A stretch of DNA of 64,000 nucleotides from Kibdelosporangium aridum (GTDB lineage: Bacteria; Actinomycetota; Actinomycetes; Mycobacteriales; Pseudonocardiaceae): NCBI RefSeq assembly GCF_900176515.1, contig NZ_FWXV01000001.1, positions 992,001 to 1,056,000 of the forward strand, read 5' to 3'. The translations under genes and the position numbers were made by a program. The notes below the pieces were generated by a model. The model searched no databases, was not told the DNA's origin, and saw only the letters and a list, made by a program, of their open reading frames with translations. Within the stretch, counting starts at the first letter, position 1. Each line of letters begins with the position of its first letter. This document shows, in pieces, positions 51,765-63,582 of this stretch.

Positions 51765-52634
51765 TCACAGCGTTTTTACGAGTTCGTCGAGTCCCGTGGT
51801 GTACGCGTTGTCCATAATGGACATGTGGCCTGCGCCGTTTTCCAGGTGTGCCACGGTGTTCGGGACGTGGGCGGCGAGCCATTCGCCGTGTGCGAAGGGG
51901 ACCATCCAGTCTTCGGTGCCCTGCCAGATGAATGTCGGCACGGCGATGTCCGCGACGTCGAAGCCCCACGGCTTGACGAATGCCAGGTCGTCGTCCAGCC
52001 AGCCGTTCACGCTCGTGCCAATGGCTTCGGCGAAGATCGCCGCGATGTCACGCGTGAACTCGTCTGTCATCGCCGCTTCGTCGGCCGCTGACAGCAGGCC
52101 CGCGAAGCCTGCCGCCACCGTGGCCGGATCGTTGGTCGCCATCGCTGGCGCCGCTTCTTCCAACGCGGGCCGCAGGACGCCTTCGCCTTTCGCCGCGAGC
52201 GAGAACTCCTCGATGTTCGGCTCGCCCATTCCGGCGAGGAAATCCAGGTCCGGCTGTCCCCACGGGGCCACTCCGGCGACGGACATCGCACCGGCCACCC
52301 GATCGGGCAACAGCGCGGCGCACGCCAACGCGTGCGGTCCGCCTCCGGACCACCCGGCGACCACGCATTTCGGTGCCTCAAGGTGGTCGAGGATCGCGGC
52401 CACGTCAGGCGCCGCCGCGGCGATGTCCCGGCCCGGTTGTCTCGTTGACTTGCCGTATCCGGCGCGTGAGAACGTCACCAGCCGCAGGCCACGCTCGTGT
52501 GCGGCTCGTTGGATGTAGCTGAACTGGACGACAGAACTCGGTGTCCCGTGGTTGAACACCAGCGGTACGCCGTCGTCCGGCCCGGTGACAAGCACGTCCA
52601 GCACACGCCCGTCCGGCAGATCGAGAATCGTCAC
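51765..52634 (-). CDS. Alpha/beta-hydrolase
   Basis: 289 residues. Oxyanion region FNHGTPSS, nucleophile elbow GWSGGG, acid near [10 protein letters not shown] and His in NGAGHMSI form a complete triad. Substrate unknown. GTG start without a clear ribosome site. It is divergent from the RecB-like nuclease gene (111 nt). Confidence 0.87.
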   Translation of the reverse strand: MTILDLPDGRVLDVLVTGPDDGVPLVFNHGTPSSVVQFSYIQRAAHERGLRLVTFSRAGYGKSTRQPGRDIAAAAPDVAAILDHLEAPKCVVAGWSGGGPHALACAALLPDRVAGAMSVAGVAPWGQPDLDFLAGMGEPNIEEFSLAAKGEGVLRPALEEAAPAMATNDPATVAAGFAGLLSAADEAAMTDEFTRDIAAIFAEAIGTSVNGWLDDDLAFVKPWGFDVADIAVPTFIWQGTEDWMVPFAHGEWLAAHVPNTVAHLENGAGHMSIMDNAYTTGLDELVKTL

Positions 52635-52731
52635 ACTGTCATCGTGCCGCCGAAGTGCCCGGCTCGCAGCGGCTAGACCTGCGACGACGACTTGTTGCCA
52701 TGGCGTTTCCAGAACTGTCAGACCCCTCGCC

Positions 52732-52737
52732 TAGTGT
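52732..52737 (+). promoter_or_regulatory. -10 box of the leaderless nuclease gene
   Basis: TAGTGT followed by 7 nt and GTG 52745. No ribosome site is present. Confidence 0.5.
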
Positions 52738-52744
52738 TTCGGGC

Positions 52745-53629
52745 GTGACGGTGCCTGAAGAAGCGGTCCCAGTGGAAGTGGCGGCCGAGGTGCGGCGGCG
52801 GCCCGCTTTGTCCCCTTCCCGCGCCAGCGATTTCAAGCAGTGCCCGTTGCTCTACAGATTCCGTGCCGTCGACCGGTTGCCCGAAACGCCGAGCAAGGCC
52901 CAGATGCGCGGCACGGTCGTGCACGCTGTCCTCGAACAGCTCTACGGCCTGCCCGCCGCCGAACGGGTCCCCGCCACCGCGCACAAGCTCCTGCAGCCGG
53001 CGTGGGCCAAACTCACCGAAGAGGCCCCCGAACTGGCCGGTCAGCTGTTCAGCGACGGCGAAAGCCTCGACGACTGGCTCGCCTCGGCAGGCGAGCTGAT
53101 CGACGGCTACTTCACCCTCGAGGACCCGCGCAGGCTCGAACCCGAGGCGTGCGAGCTGCTGGTCGAGTCCGAGCTGCCGTCCGGCGTGCTGCTCAGGGGA
53201 TACATCGACCGCCTCGACGTCGCGCCGACCGGTGAGATCCGGGTCGTCGACTACAAGACCGGCGCCGCGCCCCGGGAAATCGGCGAGGCCAAAGCCCTGT
53301 TCCAGATGAAGTTCTACGCGCTGGTGTTGTGGCGCCTGCGCGGAGTGGTGCCCAGGCAGCTGCGCCTGATGTACCTCTCCGACCGGCAGTCCCTCGCGTA
53401 CACGCCGGACGAAGCCGAACTCAAGCGCTTCGAGCGCACGCTGGAAGCGATCTGGGACGCCGTCATGCGCGCGGCCAAGACCGGCGACTTCCGGCCGAAC
53501 AAGAGCAGGCTCTGCGACTACTGCGACCACAAGGCGTTCTGCCCGGAATTCGGCGGTACCCCACCGGAGTACCCCGGCTGGCCCGAACCCGACTCCGGTA
53601 CCGAGACGGTCCTCGACCGCGCCGATTAG
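52745..53629 (+). CDS. RecB-like PD-(D/E)XK exonuclease with Fe-S cysteines
   Basis: 294 residues from the GTG at 52745. Motifs: SRASDFKQCPLLYRFR (first cluster Cys), the nuclease core GYIDRLDVAPTGEIRVVDYKTG with the D-x-K active site, and three more Cys in LCDYCDHKAFCPEF. This is the AddB/Cas4-like arrangement of four Cys for a [4Fe-4S] cluster. Homologue of M. tuberculosis Rv2119 by context. It probably acts on DNA ends. Confidence 0.88.
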   Translation: MTVPEEAVPVEVAAEVRRRPALSPSRASDFKQCPLLYRFRAVDRLPETPSKAQMRGTVVHAVLEQLYGLPAAERVPATAHKLLQPAWAKLTEEAPELAGQLFSDGESLDDWLASAGELIDGYFTLEDPRRLEPEACELLVESELPSGVLLRGYIDRLDVAPTGEIRVVDYKTGAAPREIGEAKALFQMKFYALVLWRLRGVVPRQLRLMYLSDRQSLAYTPDEAELKRFERTLEAIWDAVMRAAKTGDFRPNKSRLCDYCDHKAFCPEFGGTPPEYPGWPEPDSGTETVLDRAD

Positions 53630-53649
53630 TTTCCGCGCCGATTAGTTTC
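53618..53649 (+). repeat. Perfect 16-bp tandem duplication at the nuclease stop codon
   Basis: CGCGCCGATTAGTTTC occurs twice back to back (53618-53633, 53634-53649). The first copy holds the gene's TAG stop; the second repeats it in another frame. A recent slippage or duplication. Confidence 0.85.
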
Positions 53650-53674
53650 TGGACCGATCGGGGTCTCAACATGT

Positions 53675-54238
53675 GTGACTCCACCACTGATCGGCGGGGC
53701 TGAGCTGCTGGAGCGGGCCGTCGGGTACGCGCTCGGCAGCTTGCTGCTCGTCAAGCCCGAGGTCCTCGGCCATCCGACGCCCTGCCGGGCGTGGGACCTG
53801 AAGGCGTTGCTGCGGCACATGAACGACTCGCTCGCCGCGTTGCACGAGGCCGTCGACAGTGGACACGTCGGGCTGGAGGCGGCGACCGGCGACCCCGCGG
53901 CTGATCTTGTCGCCGAGCTCAAGGACCGGGCCTGTCACCTGATCGGAGCGTGGACGGCGTCCACCCGGTCCACTGTGTCGATCGCCGACCGGCAGCTCAC
54001 CGGCGCGATCGTCAGCTGCGCGGGAGCCGTGGAGATCACCACCCACGGCTGGGACGTGGCCAGGGCGTGCGGCGTCAACAGGCCTGTGCCCGACGAACTC
54101 GCCGAGGACCTGCTGCAGCTCGCCGAGCTGTTCGTGACCGATCACGACCGGCCGGACCGGTTCGCCGCACCGGTTCCGATGAGCTGCTTGGCCCGGCCGG
54201 GCGACCGATTGGTTGCTTTCTTGGGCCGAATTCCTTGA
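53675..54238 (+). CDS. TIGR03086/maleylpyruvate-isomerase-like DinB-fold protein
   Basis: 187 residues. The N-terminal helix bundle has the metal-binding pattern (PTPCRAWDLKALLRHMNDSL and a second His in ITTHGWDVARA) of the mycothiol-dependent maleylpyruvate isomerase N-domain/DinB superfamily. Such proteins are common where mycothiol is the thiol, consistent with mshC here. The start (GTG 53675) is uncertain. Confidence 0.75.
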   Translation: MTPPLIGGAELLERAVGYALGSLLLVKPEVLGHPTPCRAWDLKALLRHMNDSLAALHEAVDSGHVGLEAATGDPAADLVAELKDRACHLIGAWTASTRSTVSIADRQLTGAIVSCAGAVEITTHGWDVARACGVNRPVPDELAEDLLQLAELFVTDHDRPDRFAAPVPMSCLARPGDRLVAFLGRIP

Positions 54239-54287
54239 CGACACGTATTCCGTAGCGCGGCACACGGCAGTTCAACATCAGGCCCCC

Positions 54288-54293
54288 TAGGCT
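54288..54293 (+). promoter_or_regulatory. -10 box of the leaderless M50 protease gene
   Basis: TAGGCT followed by 7 nt and ATG 54301; no ribosome site. Confidence 0.5.
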
Positions 54294-54300
54294 CGACACC

Positions 54301-56802
<2,502 letters not shown>

Positions 56803-56806
<4 letters not shown>

Positions 56807-57453
56807 CGCGCGGGCGTTGTTTCCGAAGTGGACGGTACGGTCGGCGTCGGTTCGCTTGGTGCGGCCGGAGGTGTGGTCTCCGTGGGCCGGGTGGTGCTCG
56901 GCCTCGGCCGGAACGTCACACCACAGACCTTCCAGCCGGTCTCTTCCTTGACCAGCGCGTAATCCTGGTCGGCGCGGACGTTCTCCGTGCCGCCGACGAG
57001 CGTGGCGCGTCCTTTGTCACCCTCGATCTGGACGTCCTTCACGGTGATCGAGAGGCGCGACGACGGCGTCGGCGCGTAGGACCGCATGAGTTCCTTGCTC
57101 TCCCGGTCCTGCCATTCCTGGTCGAGCGCTTCCTGCTCCTGTTCGCAGATCAGCGCTTGCACTTCCGATTTGGACAGTGTGAACGCGCCGTCGTTGCGGC
57201 CCTTCTCCAGCAACGTGGCGAACCGCTGCACGACGTCCCGCGCCGCGGCCTTCTCCTGCTGCAGCGCGATGTCCTCGGGGTTGGGCCGGGACGCCACGAT
57301 CGCGAGCGCGACACCGCCGCCTGCCAGCACCACAACCGCCAGCCCGATGGCGATGATCAAACGGATCCGGCTGGCTTTCGACGCGGGCGGGCTGATCTGG
57401 ACGGTCTCGGGTTCGGCAGGCTTGTCGGCCTCAGGTTTCTCGGGCTCGGCCAT
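56803..57453 (-). CDS. Membrane-anchored DUF4878-like protein, array member 2
   Basis: 216 residues from the ATG at 57453. A Pro/Glu-rich cytosolic start, one membrane segment (about 31-53), a domain with C103 (LICEQE) and C177 (WKVCGV), and a Pro/Thr/Ser-rich tail (about 182-216). Same architecture as its neighbours; overlaps member 1 by four bases. Confidence 0.7.
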
Positions 57454-57487
57454 GCCCACACCGTATCCGGCGGCTGTGAAATGAGCG

Positions 57488-57976
57488 TCACCCGACCCCG
57501 CCGATGCGGGGCGAGTCGAGGCCGCACAACGTCCACTTGTCGGCACTGAGCTGAATGCGCATCGTGCCGTCCTGCTCGGCGCCGTCGAACCGGACGGTGA
57601 ACGAGGCGACGTAGCCGTCCGGGAACTTGCTCAGCTGCCCCAGTTCGAACGCGATCGGCTTGGCGCGAGTGGTCGCCGGGGAGGCGGGGTCCAAGTGCGG
57701 CACGGCTTTCATCAGCTCACGACGCCCGGTTGACTTTCCCTGTGCGCATGTGAGCTCAATCACACCGTCGAGGTCCTTGGCGTTGAGCCGGTCGATGACG
57801 GCCTTCGCGATGCTCTCCGGCGAAGTGGGTCCGGTCCCCGCGGCGGCCGGGGGAGTCGCGGGCGGCGGGTCGGGGCGCGAGATGACGAAGTACGTCAGAG
57901 TTCCGGCCCCGCCCAGCACCATGCCCGTGATGACCATTGCGGTCGTGCGGCGTCTCGCGGGCTCTCGCACCCGCAC
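57488..57976 (-). CDS. Membrane-anchored DUF4878-like protein, array member 3
   Basis: 162 residues from a GTG. One membrane segment (about 12-32), a Pro/Ala linker and a domain with C77 (LTCAQG) and C151 (WTLCGL). It starts 4 nt after the stop of member 4. Confidence 0.68.
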   Translation of the reverse strand: MRVREPARRRTTAMVITGMVLGGAGTLTYFVISRPDPPPATPPAAAGTGPTSPESIAKAVIDRLNAKDLDGVIELTCAQGKSTGRRELMKAVPHLDPASPATTRAKPIAFELGQLSKFPDGYVASFTVRFDGAEQDGTMRIQLSADKWTLCGLDSPRIGGVG

Positions 57977-57980
57977 AACC

Positions 57981-58685
57981 CTAGTTGGTCGGGGAAGTCG
58001 TGGATGTGGACCTGCGCGACGTCGACGGGCTGTCGGAGCTGCCGAGCGTCGCCCGGCTCACGCACCACTTGCCTGCCTCTTTCTGCAAGGTGAGCGACAT
58101 CGGCCTGGTGCTCGGCCGCGCCTTGCCCACCTCGGTGACCTTGATGTTGAGCCTGGCCCGCGCGTTGTCCCCGCTCTCGGTGACCTCGCCGACGAGACTG
58201 GTCTGCAGTGTGACGTCGGCAGGGATCCTGCCCAGCTCGAACGCCGGACTCGGCTTGCTGGGGTCGCACAACGTCTTCGTCGCGGCGTCCCTGTCCTTCT
58301 TGTCCACCGCCTTGATGACCTCGTCGACCACACCCTGTGCGGAGTCGGACTTCGGCTGGGCGGAGGTGGTCTGCGCGGCGGGCGTGGAGCTGTCGTCGCC
58401 GCCCGTCAGCAGAAGGATCGCCGTCACGCCACCGCCCACAACCAGGACACCCGCGATGGCCAAGCCGATGATCAGGCCGTTCTTGTTCTTCTGCGGTGGC
58501 ATCCCGCCCGGATAGCCGGGCTGCTGACCCCAGCCCGGTTGTTGCTGGCCCCAGCCTGGCTGCTGCGGTTGCCCGTAGCCACCTTGCTGCTGCGGCTGGC
58601 CGTAACCGCCTTGCTGCCAACCGGGCTGCTGACCGTACGGATCGGGTTGGCCGTACGGCCCTGGCTGCTGTGGCGGGTAAGTCAT
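57981..58685 (-). CDS. Membrane-anchored DUF4878-like protein with PGQY-rich N-terminus, array member 4
   Basis: 234 residues. Residues 1-65 are a low-complexity Pro/Gly/Gln/Tyr repeat (YGQPQQ, GWGQQ units), predicted cytosolic and disordered. One membrane segment (about 70-93), then the domain with C140 (TLCDPS) and C208 (KWCVSR), and a Ser/Thr tail. First gene of the 56318-58685 operon. Confidence 0.72.
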   Translation of the reverse strand: MTYPPQQPGPYGQPDPYGQQPGWQQGGYGQPQQQGGYGQPQQPGWGQQQPGWGQQPGYPGGMPPQKNKNGLIIGLAIAGVLVVGGGVTAILLLTGGDDSSTPAAQTTSAQPKSDSAQGVVDEVIKAVDKKDRDAATKTLCDPSKPSPAFELGRIPADVTLQTSLVGEVTESGDNARARLNIKVTEVGKARPSTRPMSLTLQKEAGKWCVSRATLGSSDSPSTSRRSTSTTSPTN

Positions 58686-58829
58686 GAAAGTCCCAGTCTT
58701 CCGAAGGCCTAGATCGCGACGTCACCGTAAGTGAGTCCGGCCCGCTCCGCTGGGACTTTCGCGGGAAAACCCGTGCCGCGCCGGTAACGAACCGGCTACT
58801 TCACCCGATGGTGATCGCCCGGTTACGCC

Positions 58830-58867
58830 CGAGAGGCCCGGACCGCCACCGCGGTCCGGGCCTCTCG
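58830..58867 (-). terminator. Perfect 17-bp hairpin terminator
   Basis: Arms CGAGAGGCCCGGACCGC and complement, 4-nt loop, 28 nt beyond the stop of the minus-strand member 5 gene. Confidence 0.75.
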
Positions 58868-58895
58868 CCAGTTGGTCATCCAAGTTCGCGCTTGG

Positions 58896-59642
58896 TCAGC
58901 TGCCCATCTGCGGTTCCTTGATCTCGGCGACACACCAGTTGCCACCGTTCTTGCGCAAGGTGAACTCCGTGTTCAGCGAGACGCTCGCACCCTGGACCGT
59001 GATGTCGAACTTCAGCTTGCCGGTCGCGGTGTCACCGTTCTCCTTCGGTGCCTCGGCGACCGAGAGCTTGAAGTCGATGCCGCCTGCCTTCAGCTGGTCC
59101 AGCACCTCTTGGCCGCCCGCCTCATCGGGGTTGCAGGAGACCTTCTTCGCCGCTTCCACGTCTTTGTTGTTCATCGCCGTGACCAGAGCGTCCGCCGTGG
59201 CACTGGCCGAGCCCGTGCCGCCTCCGTTCCCCAGGACGAAGATCAGCGTGACCACGACACCGATCACGACCACCGCGCCACCGACGAGGATCCACGGCAG
59301 TGGGCTCTTCTTCTTCGGCGGCTCGAAGCCGGGCTGTCCAAACTGGCCGGGCTGCTGCGGGTAGCCGCCCTGCTGCTGGGCATACGGGTTGTTCGGGTCA
59401 TAGCCGGGCTGCGCCGGCTGCGGGCCCGAAGGCGGGTAGTGGCCGCCCGGCTGCTGCTGTGCCGGCTGCGGCCCGGATGGCGGGAAGTTCCCGCCCGGCT
59501 GTTGCTGCGGATAGCCACCTTGCTGTGGGTATCCACCCGGCTGCTGCGGGTAGCCGCCGCCAGGCTGCTGGCCATATCCCGGCTGCTGGCCGTAACCGGG
59601 CTGGTCGCCGTATCCGCCCGGCTGCTGCGGCGGTTGAGACAT
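58896..59642 (-). CDS. Membrane-anchored DUF4878-like protein with PGQY-rich N-terminus, array member 5
   Basis: 248 residues. Residues 1-108 are a long Pro/Gly/Gln/Tyr repeat (GYPQQ, GYGQQP units), then a KKK stop-transfer segment, one membrane segment (about 116-138) and the domain with C170 (VSCNPD) and C237 (NWCVAE). Its own terminator separates it from members 1-4. It is divergent from the proteasome ATPase gene. Confidence 0.73.
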   Translation of the reverse strand: MSQPPQQPGGYGDQPGYGQQPGYGQQPGGGYPQQPGGYPQQGGYPQQQPGGNFPPSGPQPAQQQPGGHYPPSGPQPAQPGYDPNNPYAQQQGGYPQQPGQFGQPGFEPPKKKSPLPWILVGGAVVVIGVVVTLIFVLGNGGGTGSASATADALVTAMNNKDVEAAKKVSCNPDEAGGQEVLDQLKAGGIDFKLSVAEAPKENGDTATGKLKFDITVQGASVSLNTEFTLRKNGGNWCVAEIKEPQMGS

Positions 59643-59891
59643 TACGTTCTCCTAGCTGTGGCGATCGTGTACATGTCATGTTTCAACGGCGCTCGCCCGG
59701 GCGCCATCGGACTAGTACTGGACGCACCGTAGCTGGTGTGAGGTTCCCTACTACACCGGGATGGAGCATTGAATCCCTCCGAGCGGGGGTTTCTTGACAT
59801 CGACGCGCCGATCTCGACATCTGGATGAGCTCCTAATGTCAGTGATCACCGGTACCGTATGGGGTACGTAGTTCGGGAGGAGGTGCCGACC

Positions 59892-61697
59892 ATGCAGCAC
59901 GACCGTCCCGGCAGTCGGCCTGAGGAGGCCGACGACCACAGCGCCGATGAAGGCGCGGGCCGTGAGACTAGTCAGTCCGCGCAGATCCGATTCCTCGAAG
60001 AGGAAATCGCACTGCTGCGCCGCAAGTTGACGGAATCGCCTCGCCATGTGCGCCTGCTCGAGCAGAGGCTTGCCGAAGCATCTGAACGAGTTGGGCAGCT
60101 CACTGAGCGCAACACCAAGTTGGTGGACACGCTGCGCGAGGCCCGAAGCCAGTTGCTGGCGTTGCGGGAGGAGGTGGATCGGCTAGCGCAGCCGCCCAGC
60201 GGCTATGGCGTGTATCTCGCCGGTCATGAGGACGGCACGGTGGATGTCTTCACCGCGGGCCGTCGGATGCGGGTGGCAGTGTCACCCGCCGTCGAGGTCG
60301 ACACGCTCAAGCGCGGCCAATCGGTGCGTCTCAACGAGGCGCTGACCGTTGTGGAGGGTGGCACCTTCGAGCAGACCGGCGAGGTCTGCACGTTGCGTGA
60401 ACTGCTCGCCGCCGGATCCGATGGTGCCTCGTTGCGGGCACTTGTGGTCGGACATGCCGATGAGGAGAGGGTGGTGTGGCTGGCCGATCCACTGGCCGAC
60501 GCGCCGCTCAAACCAGGTGATTCTCTCCTGGTCGACACCAAGTCCGGGTATGCGTACGAACGCGTGCCCAAGGCAGAGGTCGAGGATCTCGTGCTCGAGG
60601 AGGTGCCGGACGTCGACTACGCCGACATCGGTGGCCTCTACCGGCAGATCGAGCAGATCCGCGACGCGGTGGAACTGCCGTTCCTGCACGCCGAGCTGTA
60701 CCGGGAATACGAGCTGCGCCCGCCAAAGGGCGTGCTGCTCTACGGTCCGCCCGGCTGCGGCAAGACACTCATCGCCAAGGCCGTGGCCAACTCGTTGGCC
60801 AAGAAGGTCGCGTTGGCGCGGGGCGAAGGCGACAGCGAAGCCAAGTCGTACTTCCTCAACATCAAGGGTCCCGAACTGCTCAACAAGTTCGTGGGCGAGA
60901 CCGAGCGGCACATCCGGCTGATCTTCCAGCGCGCGCGGGAGAAGGCCTCGGAAGGCACCCCGGTGATCGTGTTCTTCGACGAGATGGACTCGATCTTCCG
61001 CACCCGTGGCAGCGGTGTGTCGTCCGATGTGGAGACGACCATCGTCCCGCAGCTGCTCAGCGAGATCGACGGTGTCGAAGGTCTCGAGAACGTGATCGTG
61101 ATCGGCGCGTCCAACCGCGAGGACATGATCGACCCGGCGATCCTGCGCCCGGGCCGATTGGACGTGAAGATCAAGATCGAGCGTCCGGACGCCGAAGCGG
61201 CCAAGGACATCTTCTCGAAGTACCTGACCACCACCCTGCCGATCCACACCGACGACCTCGACGAGTTCGCCGGGGACCGCCGGGCGTGCCTGGACGCGAT
61301 GATCCAGCACACCGTGGAGCGGATGTACGAGGAGAGCGAGGACAACCGGTTCCTCGAGGTCACGTACGCCAACGGGGACAAGGAAGTCCTGTACTTCCGC
61401 GACTTCAACTCCGGCGCGATGATCCAGAACATCGTCGACCGGGCGAAGAAGGCCGCGATCAAGTCGGTGCTGGAGACCAAGCAGCCCGGCCTGCGCGTGC
61501 AGCACCTGCTGGACGCGATCGTGGACGAGTTCGCGGAGAACGAGGACCTGCCCAACACCACCAACCCGGACGACTGGGCCAGGATCTCCGGCAAGAAGGG
61601 CGAGCGGATCGTCTACATCCGCACGCTCGTCACCGGAAAGAACCAGGAGTCCGGCCGGGCGATCGACACGGCCACCAACACCGGCCAGTACCTGTAG
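59892..61697 (+). CDS. mpa: Pup-proteasome ATPase (Mpa/ARC)
   Basis: 601 residues from the ATG at 59892 (GGGAGGAGG about 9 nt upstream). N-terminal coiled coil (about 30-90) that recruits Pup, two OB domains (about 95-240), AAA domain with Walker A GPPGCGKT and Walker [11 protein letters not shown], and the C-terminal QYL that docks into the 20S core. It unfolds pupylated proteins for degradation. dop lies 1.9 kb downstream; pup and prcBA would be expected beyond the window. Confidence 0.96.
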   Translation: MQHDRPGSRPEEADDHSADEGAGRETSQSAQIRFLEEEIALLRRKLTESPRHVRLLEQRLAEASERVGQLTERNTKLVDTLREARSQLLALREEVDRLAQPPSGYGVYLAGHEDGTVDVFTAGRRMRVAVSPAVEVDTLKRGQSVRLNEALTVVEGGTFEQTGEVCTLRELLAAGSDGASLRALVVGHADEERVVWLADPLADAPLKPGDSLLVDTKSGYAYERVPKAEVEDLVLEEVPDVDYADIGGLYRQIEQIRDAVELPFLHAELYREYELRPPKGVLLYGPPGCGKTLIAKAVANSLAKKVALARGEGDSEAKSYFLNIKGPELLNKFVGETERHIRLIFQRAREKASEGTPVIVFFDEMDSIFRTRGSGVSSDVETTIVPQLLSEIDGVEGLENVIVIGASNREDMIDPAILRPGRLDVKIKIERPDAEAAKDIFSKYLTTTLPIHTDDLDEFAGDRRACLDAMIQHTVERMYEESEDNRFLEVTYANGDKEVLYFRDFNSGAMIQNIVDRAKKAAIKSVLETKQPGLRVQHLLDAIVDEFAENEDLPNTTNPDDWARISGKKGERIVYIRTLVTGKNQESGRAIDTATNTGQYL

Positions 61698-61712
61698 AAA
61701 CCCGGAACAAGA

Positions 61713-61748
61713 CGAGCGCCGCGACCAGCTTGGTCGCGGCGCTCGTTT
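61713..61748 (+). terminator. Hairpin terminator after mpa
   Basis: Perfect 15-bp arms CGAGCGCCGCGACCA / TGGTCGCGGCGCTCG with a 3-nt loop and TTT, 15 nt after the mpa stop. Confidence 0.8.
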
Positions 61749-61753
61749 ACGTT
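61748..61753 (+). promoter_or_regulatory. -10 box of the leaderless aldo-keto reductase gene
   Basis: TACGTT followed by 7 nt and ATG 61761, immediately after the mpa terminator. Confidence 0.45.
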
Positions 61754-61760
61754 GGTGCCC

Positions 61761-62666
61761 ATGCGTATCGCTTTGGGCATGGCAGCACTTGGACGGCCCG
61801 CGTACATCAACCTCGGTCGCGACACGGCTTTGCCGGCCGACCGCACGCCTCAAGCGATGCGCGAGGCCAGTTTCGCGGTCCTGGATGCCGCGTACGCGGC
61901 CGGAATCCGGTGGGTTGACGCGGCGAGGTCATATGGCCGTGCCGAGCAGTTCGTGGCCGCGTGGCTGGCCGAGCGCGGCGTTTCAGACGTGACTGTTTCC
62001 AGTAAATGGGGCTACGAGTACACAGCGGACTGGCGTCCCGACGCGACTGTGCACGAAGTGAAGGAACATTCGCTCGCCCGGTTCGAGCGCCAGTGGAGCG
62101 AGACTCGAGCCCTGCTCGAAGTCGCGTTGTACCAAGTGCATTCGCTGACCGCCGACAGCCCGTTGTTCGCCGACAAGGACTTGCAGGCCCGGATGGCGGA
62201 TATCGGCGTACCTGTCGGGTTCTCCACGAGCGGACCGGCGCAGGCTGACACGATCCGGCGCGCGTTCGACCTGGAGGTCAACGGGCAGCGGCTGTTCTCG
62301 GCGGTGCAGTCCACTTGGAACCTCCTGGAGACCTCAGCGGGCCCGGCCTTGGCCGAGGCCCATTCCGAAGGCGCACGGGTGATGCTCAAAGAGGTCATGG
62401 CCAACGGCCGGCTGGCGATGCAGCCACCTGGCCCGGTCGCGGAAATCGCCATCCGGCACGGCGCCGGCCCTGACGCGGTCGCGATGGCCGCCGCCTTGGC
62501 CCAGCCGTGGGCCGATCTGGTGCTCAGCGGCGCGGCGAGCGTTCCGCAGTTGTACGCCAACCTGATGCCGGTCGAACTGGACGTCGTCGACCACGAGTTG
62601 CTGCGAGACCTCGCCGAGCCGCCACAGGACTACTGGAAACACCGCTCGGCACTGAGTTGGAACTGA
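61761..62666 (+). CDS. Aldo-keto reductase-family protein
   Basis: 301 residues. AKR barrel motifs: WVDAARSYGRAEQF (catalytic Asp and Tyr), SSKWGYEY (Lys), LYQVHSLT (His) and GFSTSGPAQADTIRRAF. It belongs to the L-galactose-dehydrogenase-like group of AKRs; the substrate is unknown. No ribosome site; likely leaderless. Confidence 0.86.
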   Translation: MRIALGMAALGRPAYINLGRDTALPADRTPQAMREASFAVLDAAYAAGIRWVDAARSYGRAEQFVAAWLAERGVSDVTVSSKWGYEYTADWRPDATVHEVKEHSLARFERQWSETRALLEVALYQVHSLTADSPLFADKDLQARMADIGVPVGFSTSGPAQADTIRRAFDLEVNGQRLFSAVQSTWNLLETSAGPALAEAHSEGARVMLKEVMANGRLAMQPPGPVAEIAIRHGAGPDAVAMAAALAQPWADLVLSGAASVPQLYANLMPVELDVVDHELLRDLAEPPQDYWKHRSALSWN

Positions 62667-62737
62667 CCACATCAGACTCGGGACGTGGCCAGCATTCCGC
62701 CGTGCGGGGAAGCGCGCTCGACGAACGAGGGGGCCAA

Positions 62738-62851
62738 GTGGGCATCGCGCGGTGTCGTCGCCGGCTATATCACCCCGACACGACCGGCTTCCAGGTCGGC
62801 GAGCTCAGCACGGGGTGTGCCGCCGACACCTCGTTGAACGGGCACCACTAA
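62738..62851 (+). CDS. Possible 37-residue protein
   Basis: GTG 62738 follows GAGGGGG with 5-6 nt spacing, a strong ribosome site. The product begins VGIARCRRRLYHPDTTG and ends TGCAADTSLNGHH; it has a basic first half and two Cys. No family is recognised. It sits alone in the 234-nt gap between the AKR and lipoprotein genes. It might be a chance ORF. Confidence 0.4.
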   Translation: MGIARCRRRLYHPDTTGFQVGELSTGCAADTSLNGHH

Positions 62852-62900
62852 AGTCTGCCTCGGGGAAACAACCAAGATCGCAACAAGGGGACGACACACC

Positions 62901-63572
62901 TTGCGTCGTGTGCACGTGCTCGCCGGCGTCGGTGCGGCGCTGCTGTTGGCGAGCTGCTCGGACCGGCCGAACGACCTGCGGGACAACCGGTACTACCAGG
63001 ACCCTGAACCGCCCCCGTCCAGCGCTCCGCCCGCACCGGCCGCACAGCAAGAGACCCCGCGCCCGGCCGCCGCGCCGACAACCCAGCGCAAAGCCGCGCA
63101 GCTGGACCGTGTGGCCATGACGGCGCAGGACCTCGCTGAGGAAGGTGTCCAACCGTCCGGGAGCCCGTCACGGGCCGTCCAGGCGGCGCTGCCGGACTGC
63201 CAGGCGCCGCTGGGTAAGGCGACGTCGGCGTATCAGACCTCGTGGGAGTACCCGACCGGATCGATCGTCCGGCAGTACTTGGCGGAGTACGACGGAAATG
63301 CCGGTGAAATCGTTACCGCCGCCCGCGCGAAGCTCAACTGCGGCAAGTACCAGTCCGCTGGCGCCGAGGTCCGCGTCAGCACCCCTGTCGTCACGGACGG
63401 GCAGGTCAGCTGGTGTGCCACGAGCAGCAGGCAGTCCTCGTGCACCGTGCTCAAGGCCGACGGTTCCGTGCTGTCCGTCGTGGTCGTCACGGCCACCACG
63501 GAGGCCAAGGCCAAGCCCGCGGTGACACGAATCGCACCACTCGCTGCAACGGCTCTGGCACGCAACTCATAG
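62901..63572 (+). CDS. Lipoprotein of unknown function
   Basis: 223 residues from a TTG (AAGGGGA upstream; a GTG at 62910 is possible). Signal peptide with lipobox LLASC, a Pro/Ala-rich linker (about 30-65), and a secreted domain (about 75-200) resembling PknH-type sensor domains, with Cys in PDCQAP, LNCGKY, WCATSS and SCTVLK (two likely disulfides). It precedes dop, whose -10 box overlaps its stop. Confidence 0.7.
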   Translation: MRRVHVLAGVGAALLLASCSDRPNDLRDNRYYQDPEPPPSSAPPAPAAQQETPRPAAAPTTQRKAAQLDRVAMTAQDLAEEGVQPSGSPSRAVQAALPDCQAPLGKATSAYQTSWEYPTGSIVRQYLAEYDGNAGEIVTAARAKLNCGKYQSAGAEVRVSTPVVTDGQVSWCATSSRQSSCTVLKADGSVLSVVVVTATTEAKAKPAVTRIAPLAATALARNS

Positions 63573-63576
63573 GCTT
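63571..63576 (+). promoter_or_regulatory. -10 box of leaderless dop
   Basis: TAGGCT overlaps the lipoprotein TAG stop and is followed by 6 nt and the dop ATG at 63583. Confidence 0.5.
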
Positions 63577-63582
63577 GTCGCA

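Noticed and set aside
59771-59793. Possible terminator (CCCTCCGAGCGGGGGTTT) upstream of mpa
   Set aside because: The stem is short and mismatched and no plus-strand gene lies before it; it may be part of the mpa upstream region.
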